DNA of 64,000 bases from Cyclobacterium lianum (GCF_900143075.1 NZ_FRCY01000005.1:419426-483425), one strand, 5' to 3'; shown: positions 45,409-54,392, counted from the stretch's first letter. The notes: generated from the letters alone by a model not told the origin. Program-made: numbers and translations.

Positions 45409-45709
45409 TTGTATCCTTGACTTGGGTATCCGGGTGAAAAGGTTAAGGGTTAATTCGCTGCTAACCAATAATATAATTCAAACCTGCATTTGGGAAATTG
45501 GGCTGGTATTAAGTCGAAACCTGGTTGTTAAGGGTTAATTGTTTAACTGTTTAGATTCGAATTATTTCATCCCCCTTTTTCAATCTTCTCCGCTCGCTCC
45601 GCCGAATTTGCAATTCCCTGGGACAGATAAAGGGGGATTTGCAATCCCCTGTCGTAGAGGCACCATGGCCCGGCAATAGAAATGCAAAATGCCAAGCCCT
45701 TAATTTATT
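45409..45709. other. Intergenic region with short repeats
   Basis: About 300 bases without a gene. It holds a 14-base direct repeat gttaagggttaatt (45442-45455 and 45527-45540). It also has two related units, aatttgcaattccctg (45605-45620) and atttgcaatcccctg (45637-45651), the second part of a perfect seven-base-pair hairpin (ggggatt-tgc-aatcccc, 45633-45649). They resemble small dispersed repeats of Bacteroidota genomes. No promoter is called. Confidence 0.55.
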
Positions 45710-46870
45710 TCATTCTTCTCCATTTTCAAACCTGACCACGAGGTACCTGAAAACACCTTCATCATAATCCGGATGAAAAAGGTTGTTGCGAGAAAGGTAT
45801 AATCCTTCCTTACCTACAAAGAAATTGTATTCCGCATACACTTCGTAAGGACCAAAGGTATGCTCACCCATTACATTTAGGTCCTTATCCAAAAGCAGGA
45901 TGCCGGTGTAGGGTCGGTAGTAATTAAGGCTATTGAGATCCTCATCAGATGCATCGGGATCATATTCCACCGCAGGCAAAGTAAGCCGATAAAAGACATC
46001 TCTGTATGGATCATAAATCAAAGAACCATACTTATCATACTTGAGCCTGCCTTCAAATGCCTCTCTTCTGTTGGCTGCCAGCTAGTTTACAATATGAAAT
46101 TTATTGACGTTTTCTGAACGTACTTCCTTCCTGTATGTGGTACTACCAGTCTGGGTATCAAAAACCTGAATTTCATGATCATGAAGAGGTGCTATATAAA
46201 TCTTATCCTTCCTTCTGGCCCAGGAGTAGCCGCTTATTTTTTTTCCCTGATCCCAATAATTTTCTTTGTAAAAAACATCATACCATTCCACTGTATCTTT
46301 TTCAAAATCATAACTGTAAATCAATTGCTGCTGCTGGATGTCCTCCTTATCCATGTCATGGTGTTTCATGAACAAAGGTTGTGGGCCATACAACTTATTC
46401 CCTATTTGAAATAGTGGGTTTTGATTGGATACGCCCAAATAAGTAATAGGAAAGCGTTTATTTTGGATAGACCTTTTTAATTTGACCTCTCCTTTAAAAT
46501 CCAGCAAAACAATACCGGGCGGCATGTTATTGACCAGCCAAATGGAATCTTTGGCAGTCAGTACCCCACCGGAAAACGGTTTCACACTATTCGGGCCATC
46601 CAAATACAAGGGGACTTCCTGAACCAACTCACCGGAGGGATAGGCATAAAACTGGTATTTACTATCAAAATAATTGTAAAAAAACAACTGGGAAACAGAA
46701 TCCGTCTCCAGCAACGCTATGGTACTGGGATTAATAGGAACCAAACTATCAGTTTCAAAAGTAATTTCATCGATGACCTTTAAATCCCAATCATTCTGCT
46801 TCAAACCTGTATTACATGCAAAAAGCGTGATAAAGCTGATTAGGATGAAATCATTAAAAAAGCACCGCAT
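45710..46870 (-). pseudogene. DUF4221 lipoprotein gene interrupted by one in-frame TAG
   Basis: The gene starts at 46870 with an N-terminal signal (MRCFFNDFILISFITLFAC, lipobox LFAC) and runs 262 codons to a TAG at 46082-46084. The same frame then continues without change (LAANRREAFEGRLKYDKYGS, MIYDPYRDVFYRLTL, ILLLDKDLNVMGEHTFGP, VGKEGLYLSRNN) to 45710. Together the 386 codons look like a complete DUF4221 beta-propeller lipoprotein of normal length. A single nonsense mutation, recent since no other damage is visible, is the simplest explanation; amber readthrough is the alternative. Confidence 0.8.
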
Positions 46871-47116
46871 AAAGCATTACATTTGAAATCGGATAAAACT
46901 AAACAAATATTAATTGATATCCTATTTTTACCTACCACCTGGCCAGGCAGTTTTCCCTACCCGAAGGCTATTTTTATAAGTAAAGTATTAATACTGTAAT
47001 CGGGTTACATGCATCACCCGATCCCCTTGTAGTCCAATACCGCCACATTCTATTTGCATTTTTAAAGATTTATTAGAAGATTATAGAAAATTTTCTATCA
47101 AATACCCTGATAACCC

Positions 47117-48355
47117 ATGCAGAGAAGACAGTTTATGAAACTGGGAGCTATTGGCTCCGTGGCAGCCTTTTCCGGATTACCGCTTATATCCCATGCCCGC
47201 TCCGATTTAAAAATTAAAAAGATCCGCTACTACGCCGCCCCAGGCTACAACAAACCCCTTTTTAATCAGGCCAGAGGCATCGTGGAAGTGGAGACCGACG
47301 CTGGTCTGATAGGTATTGGAGAAGGGGGCACCCCGGACGTGGTCCGGCAATGCGCGGAAATGCTGATTGGAGAAGATCCTTTCCGTATCGAACACCTCTG
47401 GCAATATCTGTATCGGGGCATGTTTTATCCGCCTGGACGGGAAAAGCTTCATGGACTAGGCGCTATCGAAATGGCCCTCTGGGACCTGAAAGGAAAGGCC
47501 CTGGATGTACCTGTATATGACTTATTGGGCGGCAAAACGCGAAATTATGTGGAATGTTATGCCACGGGTTTCCGAAGATCCAATGCCAGCACCATGGAAG
47601 GACGGGCGCAGGACTGTCTGGAAGCAGGCCTGCGCTGCTACCGCATTGGTCCTACAGGGGGGAACGGTGAGCTGCCCTTTGATTTTTACGAGCACAGCAA
47701 AAAAACCATCGCCCTTTGTACGCAACTCGACAAGGCAGTAGAGGGAAACGGAAACTGGGCTGTGGACCTGCATACCCGGTTTGACACCCCGGAGGCCATC
47801 AAGATTTGTGATGCTCTGGAGGAACTGGAGCCCTATTTTGTAGAAGACATCATCCGCTCTGAAAATCCGGATGTTTACCAGACCATCAGAAATATGACAA
47901 AAGTGCCCATCGCCGTTGGAGAGCAATTTGGCGACCGCTGGGATACCAATATGCTGATGGAAAAGCACCTGATCGACTATAGCCGGGTAACCCTGCCCAA
48001 CACGGGGGGCATTACCGAATTAAAAAAAATCATCGCCATTGGAGAGACCCACTATGTGGGCATCATCCCCCACTTTACCGGCCCCCTTTCCACCGCTGCC
48101 CTGGTACATGTCCTGGGCTCCTCGAGTCCTACCCGCTGTATGATCGAACTAGCCGGCGGGGAGCCGGAAAAACCGGCTTACTTTAATGAAGACTTTATCG
48201 ATTTCAGGGAGGGCAAAGTCCACCTCAATGACCGCCCGGGATTAGGGGTTGTATTTGATCGGGACAAAGCGGACTTCCTGTTTGAAGTCACCAAAAACAC
48301 CGAATTTACCCATCCTTATTTGAAAAGTCCGGATGGGGCCATTCATAACTGGTAA
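47117..48355 (+). CDS. Mandelate racemase / muconate lactonizing-type enolase-superfamily protein, Tat-exported
   Basis: A 412-residue protein with a twin-arginine signal (MQRRQFMKLGAIGSVAAFSG, then SHA/R). It has the capping domain of the enolase superfamily and a modified TIM barrel with metal ligands in WAVDLHTRF (Asp and catalytic His), FVEDI (Glu) and AVGEQFG (Glu), then IIPHF near the end. It probably dehydrates an acid sugar, as DgoD- and RspA-like relatives do. It is the first of three consecutive paralogues on the plus strand, with 42 bases before the next. Confidence 0.88.
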   Translation: MQRRQFMKLGAIGSVAAFSGLPLISHARSDLKIKKIRYYAAPGYNKPLFNQARGIVEVETDAGLIGIGEGGTPDVVRQCAEMLIGEDPFRIEHLWQYLYRGMFYPPGREKLHGLGAIEMALWDLKGKALDVPVYDLLGGKTRNYVECYATGFRRSNASTMEGRAQDCLEAGLRCYRIGPTGGNGELPFDFYEHSKKTIALCTQLDKAVEGNGNWAVDLHTRFDTPEAIKICDALEELEPYFVEDIIRSENPDVYQTIRNMTKVPIAVGEQFGDRWDTNMLMEKHLIDYSRVTLPNTGGITELKKIIAIGETHYVGIIPHFTGPLSTAALVHVLGSSSPTRCMIELAGGEPEKPAYFNEDFIDFREGKVHLNDRPGLGVVFDRDKADFLFEVTKNTEFTHPYLKSPDGAIHNW

Positions 48356-48397
48356 ACCTGAAAGTACCTAACCCTTACGTCAGAAATACACAGGCCC

Positions 48398-49663
48398 ATG
48401 AAATCTCAATCCAAGAAAAACACCAACGCACATTCCGGTTCTGTATCCCGGAGAACAGCCATACAGTCGGTACTGGGTCTGACCGGTACGGGTTTGCTCT
48501 TACCTCTATCTTCTTATGCCCGGCAACCTGGCCCTCAAACACTTCGAAAAAACGAGGTACGGATCACCAGATTGGAAACCTTTCTGGTGAAGCCAAGGTG
48601 GATATTTCTGAAAATCCATACCGATGCCGGGGTCACCGGTCTGGGAGAGCCATTGCTGGAAGGACGGGCATTGACCATTCAGACCGCCATTAAGGAGATT
48701 GAACCTTACCTGATCGGGAAAGACCCCCGGCAGGTGGTGCACCACTGGCAGGCCATTTACCGGCATGCCTTTTACCGGGGCGGGCCTATTCTCACATCAG
48801 CTCTCAGCGGCATAGACCAGGCCCTCTGGGATATCAAGGGGAAGTTGCTGGGGGTACCGGTCTATGAACTCTTCGGTGGTCCTACCAGGGACCGGGTGAG
48901 GATCTACGGACGGGCCAGCAATGCTGAGGACATGAAAAAAAGAAAAGCCGAAGGCTATACGGTAATCAAAACCGGAGTAGCCAAAAAGGAACCTGCCCGA
49001 ATCGTGGAAAACCCGGCCTTTGTCAAATATGCAGCCGACAACTTTGCTTCCCTCAGGGAGGCGGGAGGACCGGAAATGGATATCGGAATTGATTTTCATG
49101 GAGCCATATCTCCTCAGACAGCAAAGCTGCTGATTAAGGAATTGGAACCCTATCAACCCATGTTTGTCGAAGAGCCCTGCCAGGCCCAGAATGTGGATGT
49201 GATGGTAGATATCGCCAGAGGCACCCATCTGCCCATCGCCACCGGTGAAAGGATCTTTACCAAATGGGGTTTTCGGGAACTGCTGGAAAAGGGGGCAGCC
49301 AGTATTCTGCAGCCAGACCTTTGCCATGCCGGCGGGCTCACAGAAGGCCGGCTGATTGCCGGCATGGCAGAAGCTTACTACGCCGCCATCGCCCCGCACA
49401 ACCCCATGGGTCCTATTTCACTGGCCTGTGGCCTGCACCTGGCCGCCAGCATCCCGAATTTCCTGGTGCAGGAACAGGTTTCACTCGGAGAGGGCTACTT
49501 GAAAAACCCCTTTCTACTGCAATCCGATGGCACATTATTGATCCCGAAGGGTCCGGGATTGGGTATTGAGCTGGATGAAGAGGCCATGCAGGACAAAATC
49601 GGCCATGACTGGACCAACCCGGAAAGCTATGATCCCCGTGACGGATCGGTAGTGGACTGGTAA
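48398..49663 (+). CDS. Galactonate dehydratase-like enolase-superfamily protein, Tat-exported
   Basis: A 421-residue protein with a twin-arginine signal (SVSRRTAIQSVLGLTGTG ending SYAR). Barrel motifs are DIGIDFHGA, MFVEEPC, IATGERIF, LQPDLCHAGG and APHNPMGP, the typical set of galactonate/gluconate dehydratases in which the His and Asp of the last strands act on the substrate. It is probably active in the periplasm on a sugar acid. It is the middle paralogue of three. Confidence 0.9.
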   Translation: MKSQSKKNTNAHSGSVSRRTAIQSVLGLTGTGLLLPLSSYARQPGPQTLRKNEVRITRLETFLVKPRWIFLKIHTDAGVTGLGEPLLEGRALTIQTAIKEIEPYLIGKDPRQVVHHWQAIYRHAFYRGGPILTSALSGIDQALWDIKGKLLGVPVYELFGGPTRDRVRIYGRASNAEDMKKRKAEGYTVIKTGVAKKEPARIVENPAFVKYAADNFASLREAGGPEMDIGIDFHGAISPQTAKLLIKELEPYQPMFVEEPCQAQNVDVMVDIARGTHLPIATGERIFTKWGFRELLEKGAASILQPDLCHAGGLTEGRLIAGMAEAYYAAIAPHNPMGPISLACGLHLAASIPNFLVQEQVSLGEGYLKNPFLLQSDGTLLIPKGPGLGIELDEEAMQDKIGHDWTNPESYDPRDGSVVDW

Positions 49664-49710
49664 GCCTGGACGCTGTAAATAAACTTTAAATCAAAACCTT
49701 AAACACATTC

Positions 49711-51063
49711 ATGCATACAAAGAACAATAACTCGAGAAGAAGACTATTGAAAGGACTTGGCCTGGGAGCGATGACAGGTTTTATGGGGCTTTACCCAGGT
49801 GCAGACTCAATGGCCAGAAATGAAAAAGAAAAACCTGCCTACCTGAATGGCCTTCCTCCATTAAAAATCACCAATGTAAAAGCCATTGGTACTGCTCCGA
49901 GCGGGTCCAACCTGATCGTAGTCAAGGTGGAAACCTCAGAACCTGGCCTTTATGGACTGGGCTGTGCTACCTTTACCCAGCGGGCATTTGCCGTGATCAC
50001 CGCCATAGAAAAGTACCTGCAGGACTTCTGCGTGGGCAAGGATGTGGACAATATCGAAGACATGTGGCAATCAGCCTTTGTCAGTTCTTACTGGCGAAAC
50101 GGACCTGTACTGAACAATGCGATCAGCGGTCTGGACCAGGCACTCTGGGACATCAAAGGCAAACGCGCCAACATGCCCGTGTACCAGCTTTTGGGCGGGA
50201 AATGCCGCTTTGCCGTCCCCTGCTATACCCATGCCAGTGGCAATACGCCTGAAGCTGCGGCCGACCAGGTATCCGGCTACATGGAGGAAGGCTACCGCTA
50301 CGTACGCATTCAGCAGGGAGGCTATGGCGGTACTGCCCTGACCGGCGAGCCCGACTTCAAAAAACAGAACTATGGGCGGGAAAGTGACCAGTACATGGAT
50401 CAGGGCAAATATATCCGGGATGTTCCTAAGCTATTTGAGACTGTTCGCCGGCAATGTGGGGAAGAGGTGGAGTTGCTGCACGACATTCACGAACGGCTGG
50501 AGCCGATGGATGCCATCCGTGTGGTAAAGAGCACCGAGCCTTACCATCCCTTTTTTATTGAAGATCCGTTTTCTCCCGAGCAGATGGAGTGGTTTCAGGC
50601 ATTACGCGAGGCTACTACCGTACCGCTGGCTATGGGCGAACTCTTCAATAATATCAATGAATTCAAGGAGCCAATCACCAACCGGATGTTTGATTACATC
50701 CGTATCCACATCTCCCAAATCGGCGGCATCAGCCCGGCCATGAAGGTAGCCCGTCTGGGGGAATTTTACGGGGTCAAAACTGCCTGGCACGGCCCGGGAG
50801 ATGTATCCCCTGTAGGTCATGCCGCCAATGCGCATATAGACCTGGCTGTATGGAATTTCGGCATACAGGAAGCGGCCCGGATATCAGACCTTTCACGGGA
50901 GATATTCCCCGGTTCCCCGGTGATGAAAGATGGTTACATGTGGGTGAATGAGGCACCGGGTCTGGGAGTGGATATCAACGAAGACCTGGCCAAAAAACAC
51001 CCCATGCATACGCGTTCCAACTGGACGGTGAGGAAGTTTGACGGTACGATCATCCGGCCTTAG
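49711..51063 (+). CDS. RspA/mannonate dehydratase-like enolase-superfamily protein, Tat-exported
   Basis: A 450-residue protein with a strong Tat signal (NNSRRRLLKGLGLGAMTG). Barrel motifs ELLHDIHERL, FFIEDPFSPE, AMGELFNN, IRIHISQIGG and WHGPGDVSPVG match the mannonate dehydratase / RspA group within the superfamily. It is the last of the three paralogues and is followed by purine-rich repeats. The three may handle different epimers of a polysaccharide-derived sugar acid; that is inference from their tandem arrangement. Confidence 0.9.
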   Translation: MHTKNNNSRRRLLKGLGLGAMTGFMGLYPGADSMARNEKEKPAYLNGLPPLKITNVKAIGTAPSGSNLIVVKVETSEPGLYGLGCATFTQRAFAVITAIEKYLQDFCVGKDVDNIEDMWQSAFVSSYWRNGPVLNNAISGLDQALWDIKGKRANMPVYQLLGGKCRFAVPCYTHASGNTPEAAADQVSGYMEEGYRYVRIQQGGYGGTALTGEPDFKKQNYGRESDQYMDQGKYIRDVPKLFETVRRQCGEEVELLHDIHERLEPMDAIRVVKSTEPYHPFFIEDPFSPEQMEWFQALREATTVPLAMGELFNNINEFKEPITNRMFDYIRIHISQIGGISPAMKVARLGEFYGVKTAWHGPGDVSPVGHAANAHIDLAVWNFGIQEAARISDLSREIFPGSPVMKDGYMWVNEAPGLGVDINEDLAKKHPMHTRSNWTVRKFDGTIIRP

Positions 51064-51206
51064 GGGAGATTGAGGGAGGGATTGAAGGAGATTGAGGGAG
51101 ATTGAAGGGAGATTGAAAGAGATTGAGAGAGATTGAAGGAGATTGAAGGAGATTGAGGGAGGTCATTTTTTACCTTTGTCAATCTTTATCAACTATAATC
51201 AATCTC
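51064..51206. repeat. Purine-rich gattga repeats, left flank of S23 gene
   Basis: About ten imperfect units of the form agattgaggga or agattgaagga (51064-51163) are followed, just before the gene, by the inverted motif tcaatct in three variants (51179-51206). The two parts could pair into a long imperfect hairpin. A similar block with the same orientation follows the gene. Confidence 0.85.
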
Positions 51207-51233
51207 ACATCCATATAGCTCAAATCCGCCAAG

Positions 51234-51605
51234 ATGGAAAACAACAACTGGATCAACTACAAAGTCGAAATCAGGGAGCGGCTTAGGCGGTTTGCGCTGG
51301 ATATATTGGAGCTATCAGAGAAATTCCCAAAAACCACGCGGGCAAATGTGGTCAATTATCAACTGACAAAATCCGGGACATCGATGTATGCCAATTACCG
51401 GGCGGCAATGAGAGCAAGGTCTAAAGCAGAATTTTTCAGTAAACTAAGCATTGTCATCGAGGAAACGGATGAAACGGAAATGTGGCTTGATCTGGTGATT
51501 AGTTCGAAAATTATTTCTTCCGAAAAGCCGCGAGAACTTCATAAGGAATGCCTTGAGCTGTTAAAAATTCTTTCACATATGCGTAAACGGGTGTCTTCAA
51601 AGTGA
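51234..51605 (+). CDS. S23-type four-helix-bundle protein
   Basis: A 123-residue helical protein of the S23 / 23S-rRNA-intervening-sequence-protein family. The family motifs KSGTSMYANYRAAMRARS (canonical S-x-x-ANYRAA) and EFFSKLSIVIEETDE are present. Members form pentameric four-helix bundles of unknown function and include the Avd protein of diversity-generating retroelements. A second member (63023-63382) lies in the CRISPR locus. Both are bounded by short repeats, which suggests they travel as small elements. Confidence 0.9.
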   Translation: MENNNWINYKVEIRERLRRFALDILELSEKFPKTTRANVVNYQLTKSGTSMYANYRAAMRARSKAEFFSKLSIVIEETDETEMWLDLVISSKIISSEKPRELHKECLELLKILSHMRKRVSSK

Positions 51606-51783
51606 GGAGATTGAGGGGGGATTGACCTTCAGCAAGCTCAGGTATCAGGGTGAAGGAGATTGAGAGGGGATTGAAACAGATTGAGGGGAGATTGATGGAG
51701 ATTGAAGGGAGATTGAGGGAGGTTGAGGGAGGTTGAGGAAGAGTATTTTAATCTAATTCAACCTTATTCAATCTTGATCAAAA
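51604..51783. repeat. Purine-rich gattga repeats, right flank of S23 gene
   Basis: Units of agattgaggg type (51604-51743, with an insert at 51626-51652 that is not repeat-like) are followed by the inverted forms aatctaattcaacc and ttcaatcttgatca (51749-51780). The order, purine repeats then inverted motif, is the same as on the left flank, so the flanks are direct repeats of one another. Confidence 0.85.
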
Positions 51784-51850
51784 TCCACTACTAGGTTAGT
51801 AAACCTACAAAAGCGTAACTAATCAACATATTTAACTTAAATACAAAAAA

Positions 51851-52222
51851 ATGAAATTAGGTGTTTTTTCGCTTAGCCTAAGTGTCAGGGACATCCAGGC
51901 TTCCAAACAATTTTATGAATCGCTGGGATTTACGGTATTTGCAGGGAGTATCGAAAAAAAATACCTCATCATGAAAAATGGGGACAGCCTGATCGGCTTG
52001 TTTGAAGGGATGTTTGAAAACAATATCCTCACCTTCAATCCAGGATGGGATGCTGAGGCGAAGCCATTGGAAGAATTTGACGATATCAGGGAAATTCAGG
52101 CCCGGCTAAAGGAAAAAGGGGTTCGTCTGGATCAGGAAACCGAGGGTACAGGCACTGGTCCTGCCAGCATTGTCCTGACAGACCCGGATGGCAATACAAT
52201 TCTTATTGATCAGCATGTGTAA
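51851..52222 (+). CDS. VOC-superfamily (glyoxalase-like) protein
   Basis: A 123-residue protein with the paired beta-alpha-beta-beta-beta module of the vicinal oxygen chelate fold: FSLSLSVRDIQASKQFYESLGF at the N-terminus and VLTDPDGNTILIDQH at the C-terminus. The metal ligands of glyoxalase I are not all evident. It could be a dioxygenase-like, resistance or binding protein. It lies alone between the S23 repeat block and a pseudogene fragment. Confidence 0.88.
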   Translation: MKLGVFSLSLSVRDIQASKQFYESLGFTVFAGSIEKKYLIMKNGDSLIGLFEGMFENNILTFNPGWDAEAKPLEEFDDIREIQARLKEKGVRLDQETEGTGTGPASIVLTDPDGNTILIDQHV

Positions 52223-52225
52223 GAA

Positions 52226-52465
52226 TTGGTATTATTTCGGGGACGATTGGTGGCACAAAAACAGCCTGTTAAAACCTACCCAACAGGAGGCAAAATGATT
52301 TTAGAGGGTTTCCCGTTTTATCCGGATACCTTTGGCGGATGTCCTCCCGAAGATGTAAGTGGGCCATGGGGTTATCAGGAATTTGGTGATGCCAGTGACA
52401 ATAATAAACATCCGGAATACCGTTCCAACCGGGAATGGCAGGGGCTTGACCTGAAAACTCCTTAA
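52226..52465 (+). pseudogene. Fragment of a plasmid pRiA4b ORF-3-like protein gene
   Basis: The open frame encodes GGCPPEDVSGPWGYQEFGDAS followed by HPEYRSNREW. This matches the highly conserved C-terminal motif of pRiA4b ORF-3-like proteins (CPPEDVGGPWGY, then NHPEH). Only about 60 residues of this protein, usually 180 or more, remain, and upstream residues are unrelated. It is a remnant of a mobile-element-associated gene. Confidence 0.6.
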
Positions 52466-52520
52466 GGGTTGGTAAAAGTGGCCATAGCACCAATTAACGA
52501 AACATTAAAAGCCCGTTTCC

Positions 52521-52582
52521 ACTCCAGGGAACGGAGCCGGGACACCCGGCCCTCCTTTGACGAGGGCTGGGTGGAGTTTTTT
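52521..52582. repeat. Strong hairpin repeat, terminator-like
   Basis: A ten-base-pair hairpin (cccggccctc-ctttgac-gagggctggg, one G:U) is enclosed by the short complementary ends actcca/tggagt and followed by six T at 52577-52582. It could terminate transcription on the plus strand. It also resembles dispersed palindromic intergenic repeats of Bacteroidota. The surrounding 52466-52866 region contains no convincing gene; it is the 400-base gap before the cas genes. Confidence 0.55.
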
Positions 52583-52866
52583 GAAGGCAGGGAATAGGGC
52601 AATTTGGACAAAATAGCTATACAGATAAATTGACGGCAATTTGTGTCAAAGCCCACTAAAAGAAATTTGTTACTACAAACCGCAATAAAAATACCCTGTT
52701 CATGGTATTTTTTCTTCTGATAAATTTTTCGATATTGTCTGTCAATATTTTAGCCGAATTTTTAAACTCCTTTTTTTTCAGGCTTTGATTTAAACTTTTC
52801 CGACTGTGGATCACCAGCCGGAGGTGTTTTGTTTTCTCAATGCCGGCCATCATTTAAAGAAAAATC

Positions 52867-53661
52867 ATGCGGTTTTTAATCTCATTACAAAGGGAAGGTA
52901 AGGCATCTTTTCTTCCCATCAATTACCAGTACGAGCTTTCGGCATTGATCTACAAGACTCTGGACCGTGCGGACAGTTCCTTCAGCAGATTTTTGCACGA
53001 ACAGGGATATCTGGCCTTTGGTCGCCGTTTCAGGTTATTTACATTTTCAAGAATCTCTTTTGATACCTTTCGTATTGTAAAGGATGCCGGCAGAATAGAA
53101 CACCGCGGGCAAGGGGCCACTTTTGAGATTTCCTTTATGGTGGCCCGGGCAGCAGAAGAATTTATTAAAGGGCTGTTTTTGGACCAGGTACTGGTACTTG
53201 GGGACAAAATCAGTCAGGTGCCGTACAGGGTAGCTGGTATTGAGGCCTTGCCTCCACCTGTCTTTAAAGAAAAAATGCATTACCGCGGCCTTTCCCCAAT
53301 TTTCCTAAGGCGAAAAAGGGATGATGGTGGCGAAGATTATCTTCATCCCGAGGAGGAAGATTATGGCAAGCTGCTGATCCAAAATATGATCTCCAAAGTG
53401 CGTGCTTTCGAACAGGTTGCCGCTCTGGAAATGAACCCGGCAGAAATATCGATACCCGACTTTTCCTTTAAGCCAACAGGAAAGATTTTCAAAAACGGGG
53501 TGAGGATCAAGCAGCTCACCGAGCAGGCCACCATGTTGATCGGCTATATGTATGAATTTGAATTTAGTGCTCCGGTGGAGCTACAGAAGGCCGGCTATTA
53601 TGCCGGATTCGGACATCTGGGGAGCCAGGGTTTTGGCTGTGTGGGGCTGACAGAAAGATAG
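52867..53661 (+). CDS. cas6: CRISPR endoribonuclease Cas6 (first of two)
   Basis: A 264-residue protein of the RAMP fold. It has an N-terminal ferredoxin-like half (RFLISLQREG, INYQYELSALIYKTL) with a candidate catalytic His in RFLHEQGY (about 44), and a C-terminal glycine-rich loop YYAGFGHLGSQGFGCVGL typical of Cas6. It cuts CRISPR precursor RNA within the repeat. It is separated from the rest of the cas operon by an inverted gene pair. A second, different Cas6 lies 730 bases downstream. Confidence 0.9.
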   Translation: MRFLISLQREGKASFLPINYQYELSALIYKTLDRADSSFSRFLHEQGYLAFGRRFRLFTFSRISFDTFRIVKDAGRIEHRGQGATFEISFMVARAAEEFIKGLFLDQVLVLGDKISQVPYRVAGIEALPPPVFKEKMHYRGLSPIFLRRKRDDGGEDYLHPEEEDYGKLLIQNMISKVRAFEQVAALEMNPAEISIPDFSFKPTGKIFKNGVRIKQLTEQATMLIGYMYEFEFSAPVELQKAGYYAGFGHLGSQGFGCVGLTER

Positions 53662-53687
53662 AAAATGGAAGAAGGAAAAATGAAAAG

Positions 53688-53855
53688 TTATTTGTTGTTT
53701 TCCACCTGTAGTCGAATGGCTTCCTTCATTAACCGCTCACCTTCTTTCTTTGAAACAGGTCTCGCCACGGCTTTTAGTGATTTCCATACCCGTTCCCTTT
53801 CTTCATTGGTACTGGCCTGTGCAAAGGGGTTAAGGTTTTTTGCTTTATTTTCCAT
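53688..53855 (-). CDS. Small protein, candidate antitoxin
   Basis: A 55-residue protein: MENKAKNLNPFAQASTNEER, then VWKSLKAVARPVSKKEG and MKEAIRLQVENNK. It is charged and mostly helical, of antitoxin size. It lies 23 bases downstream of the 91-residue gene on the same strand, and the two are inverted relative to the cas genes. It is not recognised as a known antitoxin family; the role is inferred from position and size. Confidence 0.5.
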   Translation of the reverse strand: MENKAKNLNPFAQASTNEERERVWKSLKAVARPVSKKEGERLMKEAIRLQVENNK

Positions 53856-53878
53856 ACCTCAAATATACTGCAAATCTC

Positions 53879-54154
53879 TTATCCAGCACAATAGAAATGT
53901 TCTATTTCCTCTTCGTCAGCGACCTTTACCTGAAGGATTTTGCGTTTTAGATTTTCAATATTTGAAGCAATAAGTAGGATCCTTTTTTTGGAACTATATC
54001 CACAAGCAATGGTATAAAAATCTTTCAGAGGATAGTCTTCCAGCGTGGAAAGCCTGTGCCTGGGGTTGTCCAGTACAGAAAGAATTTCAGACTGCGTTAT
54101 CCTGTCCGGATAGTCACCATTCCTTTCACTTAAACCTGAAAAATCTATTTCCAT
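53879..54154 (-). CDS. Candidate BrnT/RelE-like toxin
   Basis: A 91-residue protein. The pattern ITQSEILSVLDNP, then FYTIACGYSSKKRILLIAS, then a strand and ADEEEIEHFY at the C-terminus loosely matches the BrnT-type mRNA-interferase fold (alpha-beta with a C-terminal ExxxY), but conserved catalytic residues are not identified. It starts three bases from the plus-strand region before the second cas6 and is followed by the small antitoxin-like gene. It is probably a toxin-antitoxin pair placed between cas genes. Confidence 0.5.
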   Translation of the reverse strand: MEIDFSGLSERNGDYPDRITQSEILSVLDNPRHRLSTLEDYPLKDFYTIACGYSSKKRILLIASNIENLKRKILQVKVADEEEIEHFYCAG

Positions 54155-54392
54155 ATTTGCGTGGTTTTTTAATATATAAAAGACCGGAGGAAAAGCAATC
54201 CCTCCGGGAAATCCACGATGGTGCGATTAAGCTCGTTTTAAAGAGTAAAGCGTTATATTTCAATACCTTGGATGGATTTCACTCAAAGGTAGTAAGTTTT
54301 TATTTAAAGATTAAAGAGTTATTGGATATATTTTTTATATTTACAAGCTAAATGGTTAAACTAAATTTTTGTCTAAATACAATTAGTAGAAA

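Noticed and set aside
52478..52597. A short GTG-initiated frame (39 codons) ending in DEGWVEFFEGRE
   Set aside because: It overlaps the hairpin repeat and gives only a weak resemblance to antitoxin C-termini.
53665..53973. A plus-strand open frame over the toxin-antitoxin-like pair
   Set aside because: The minus-strand pair has better start sites and protein-like composition; the two cannot easily both be genes.
54157..54351. A TTG-initiated 64-codon frame before the second cas6
   Set aside because: No family similarity and an AT-rich, irregular composition; more likely leader sequence.
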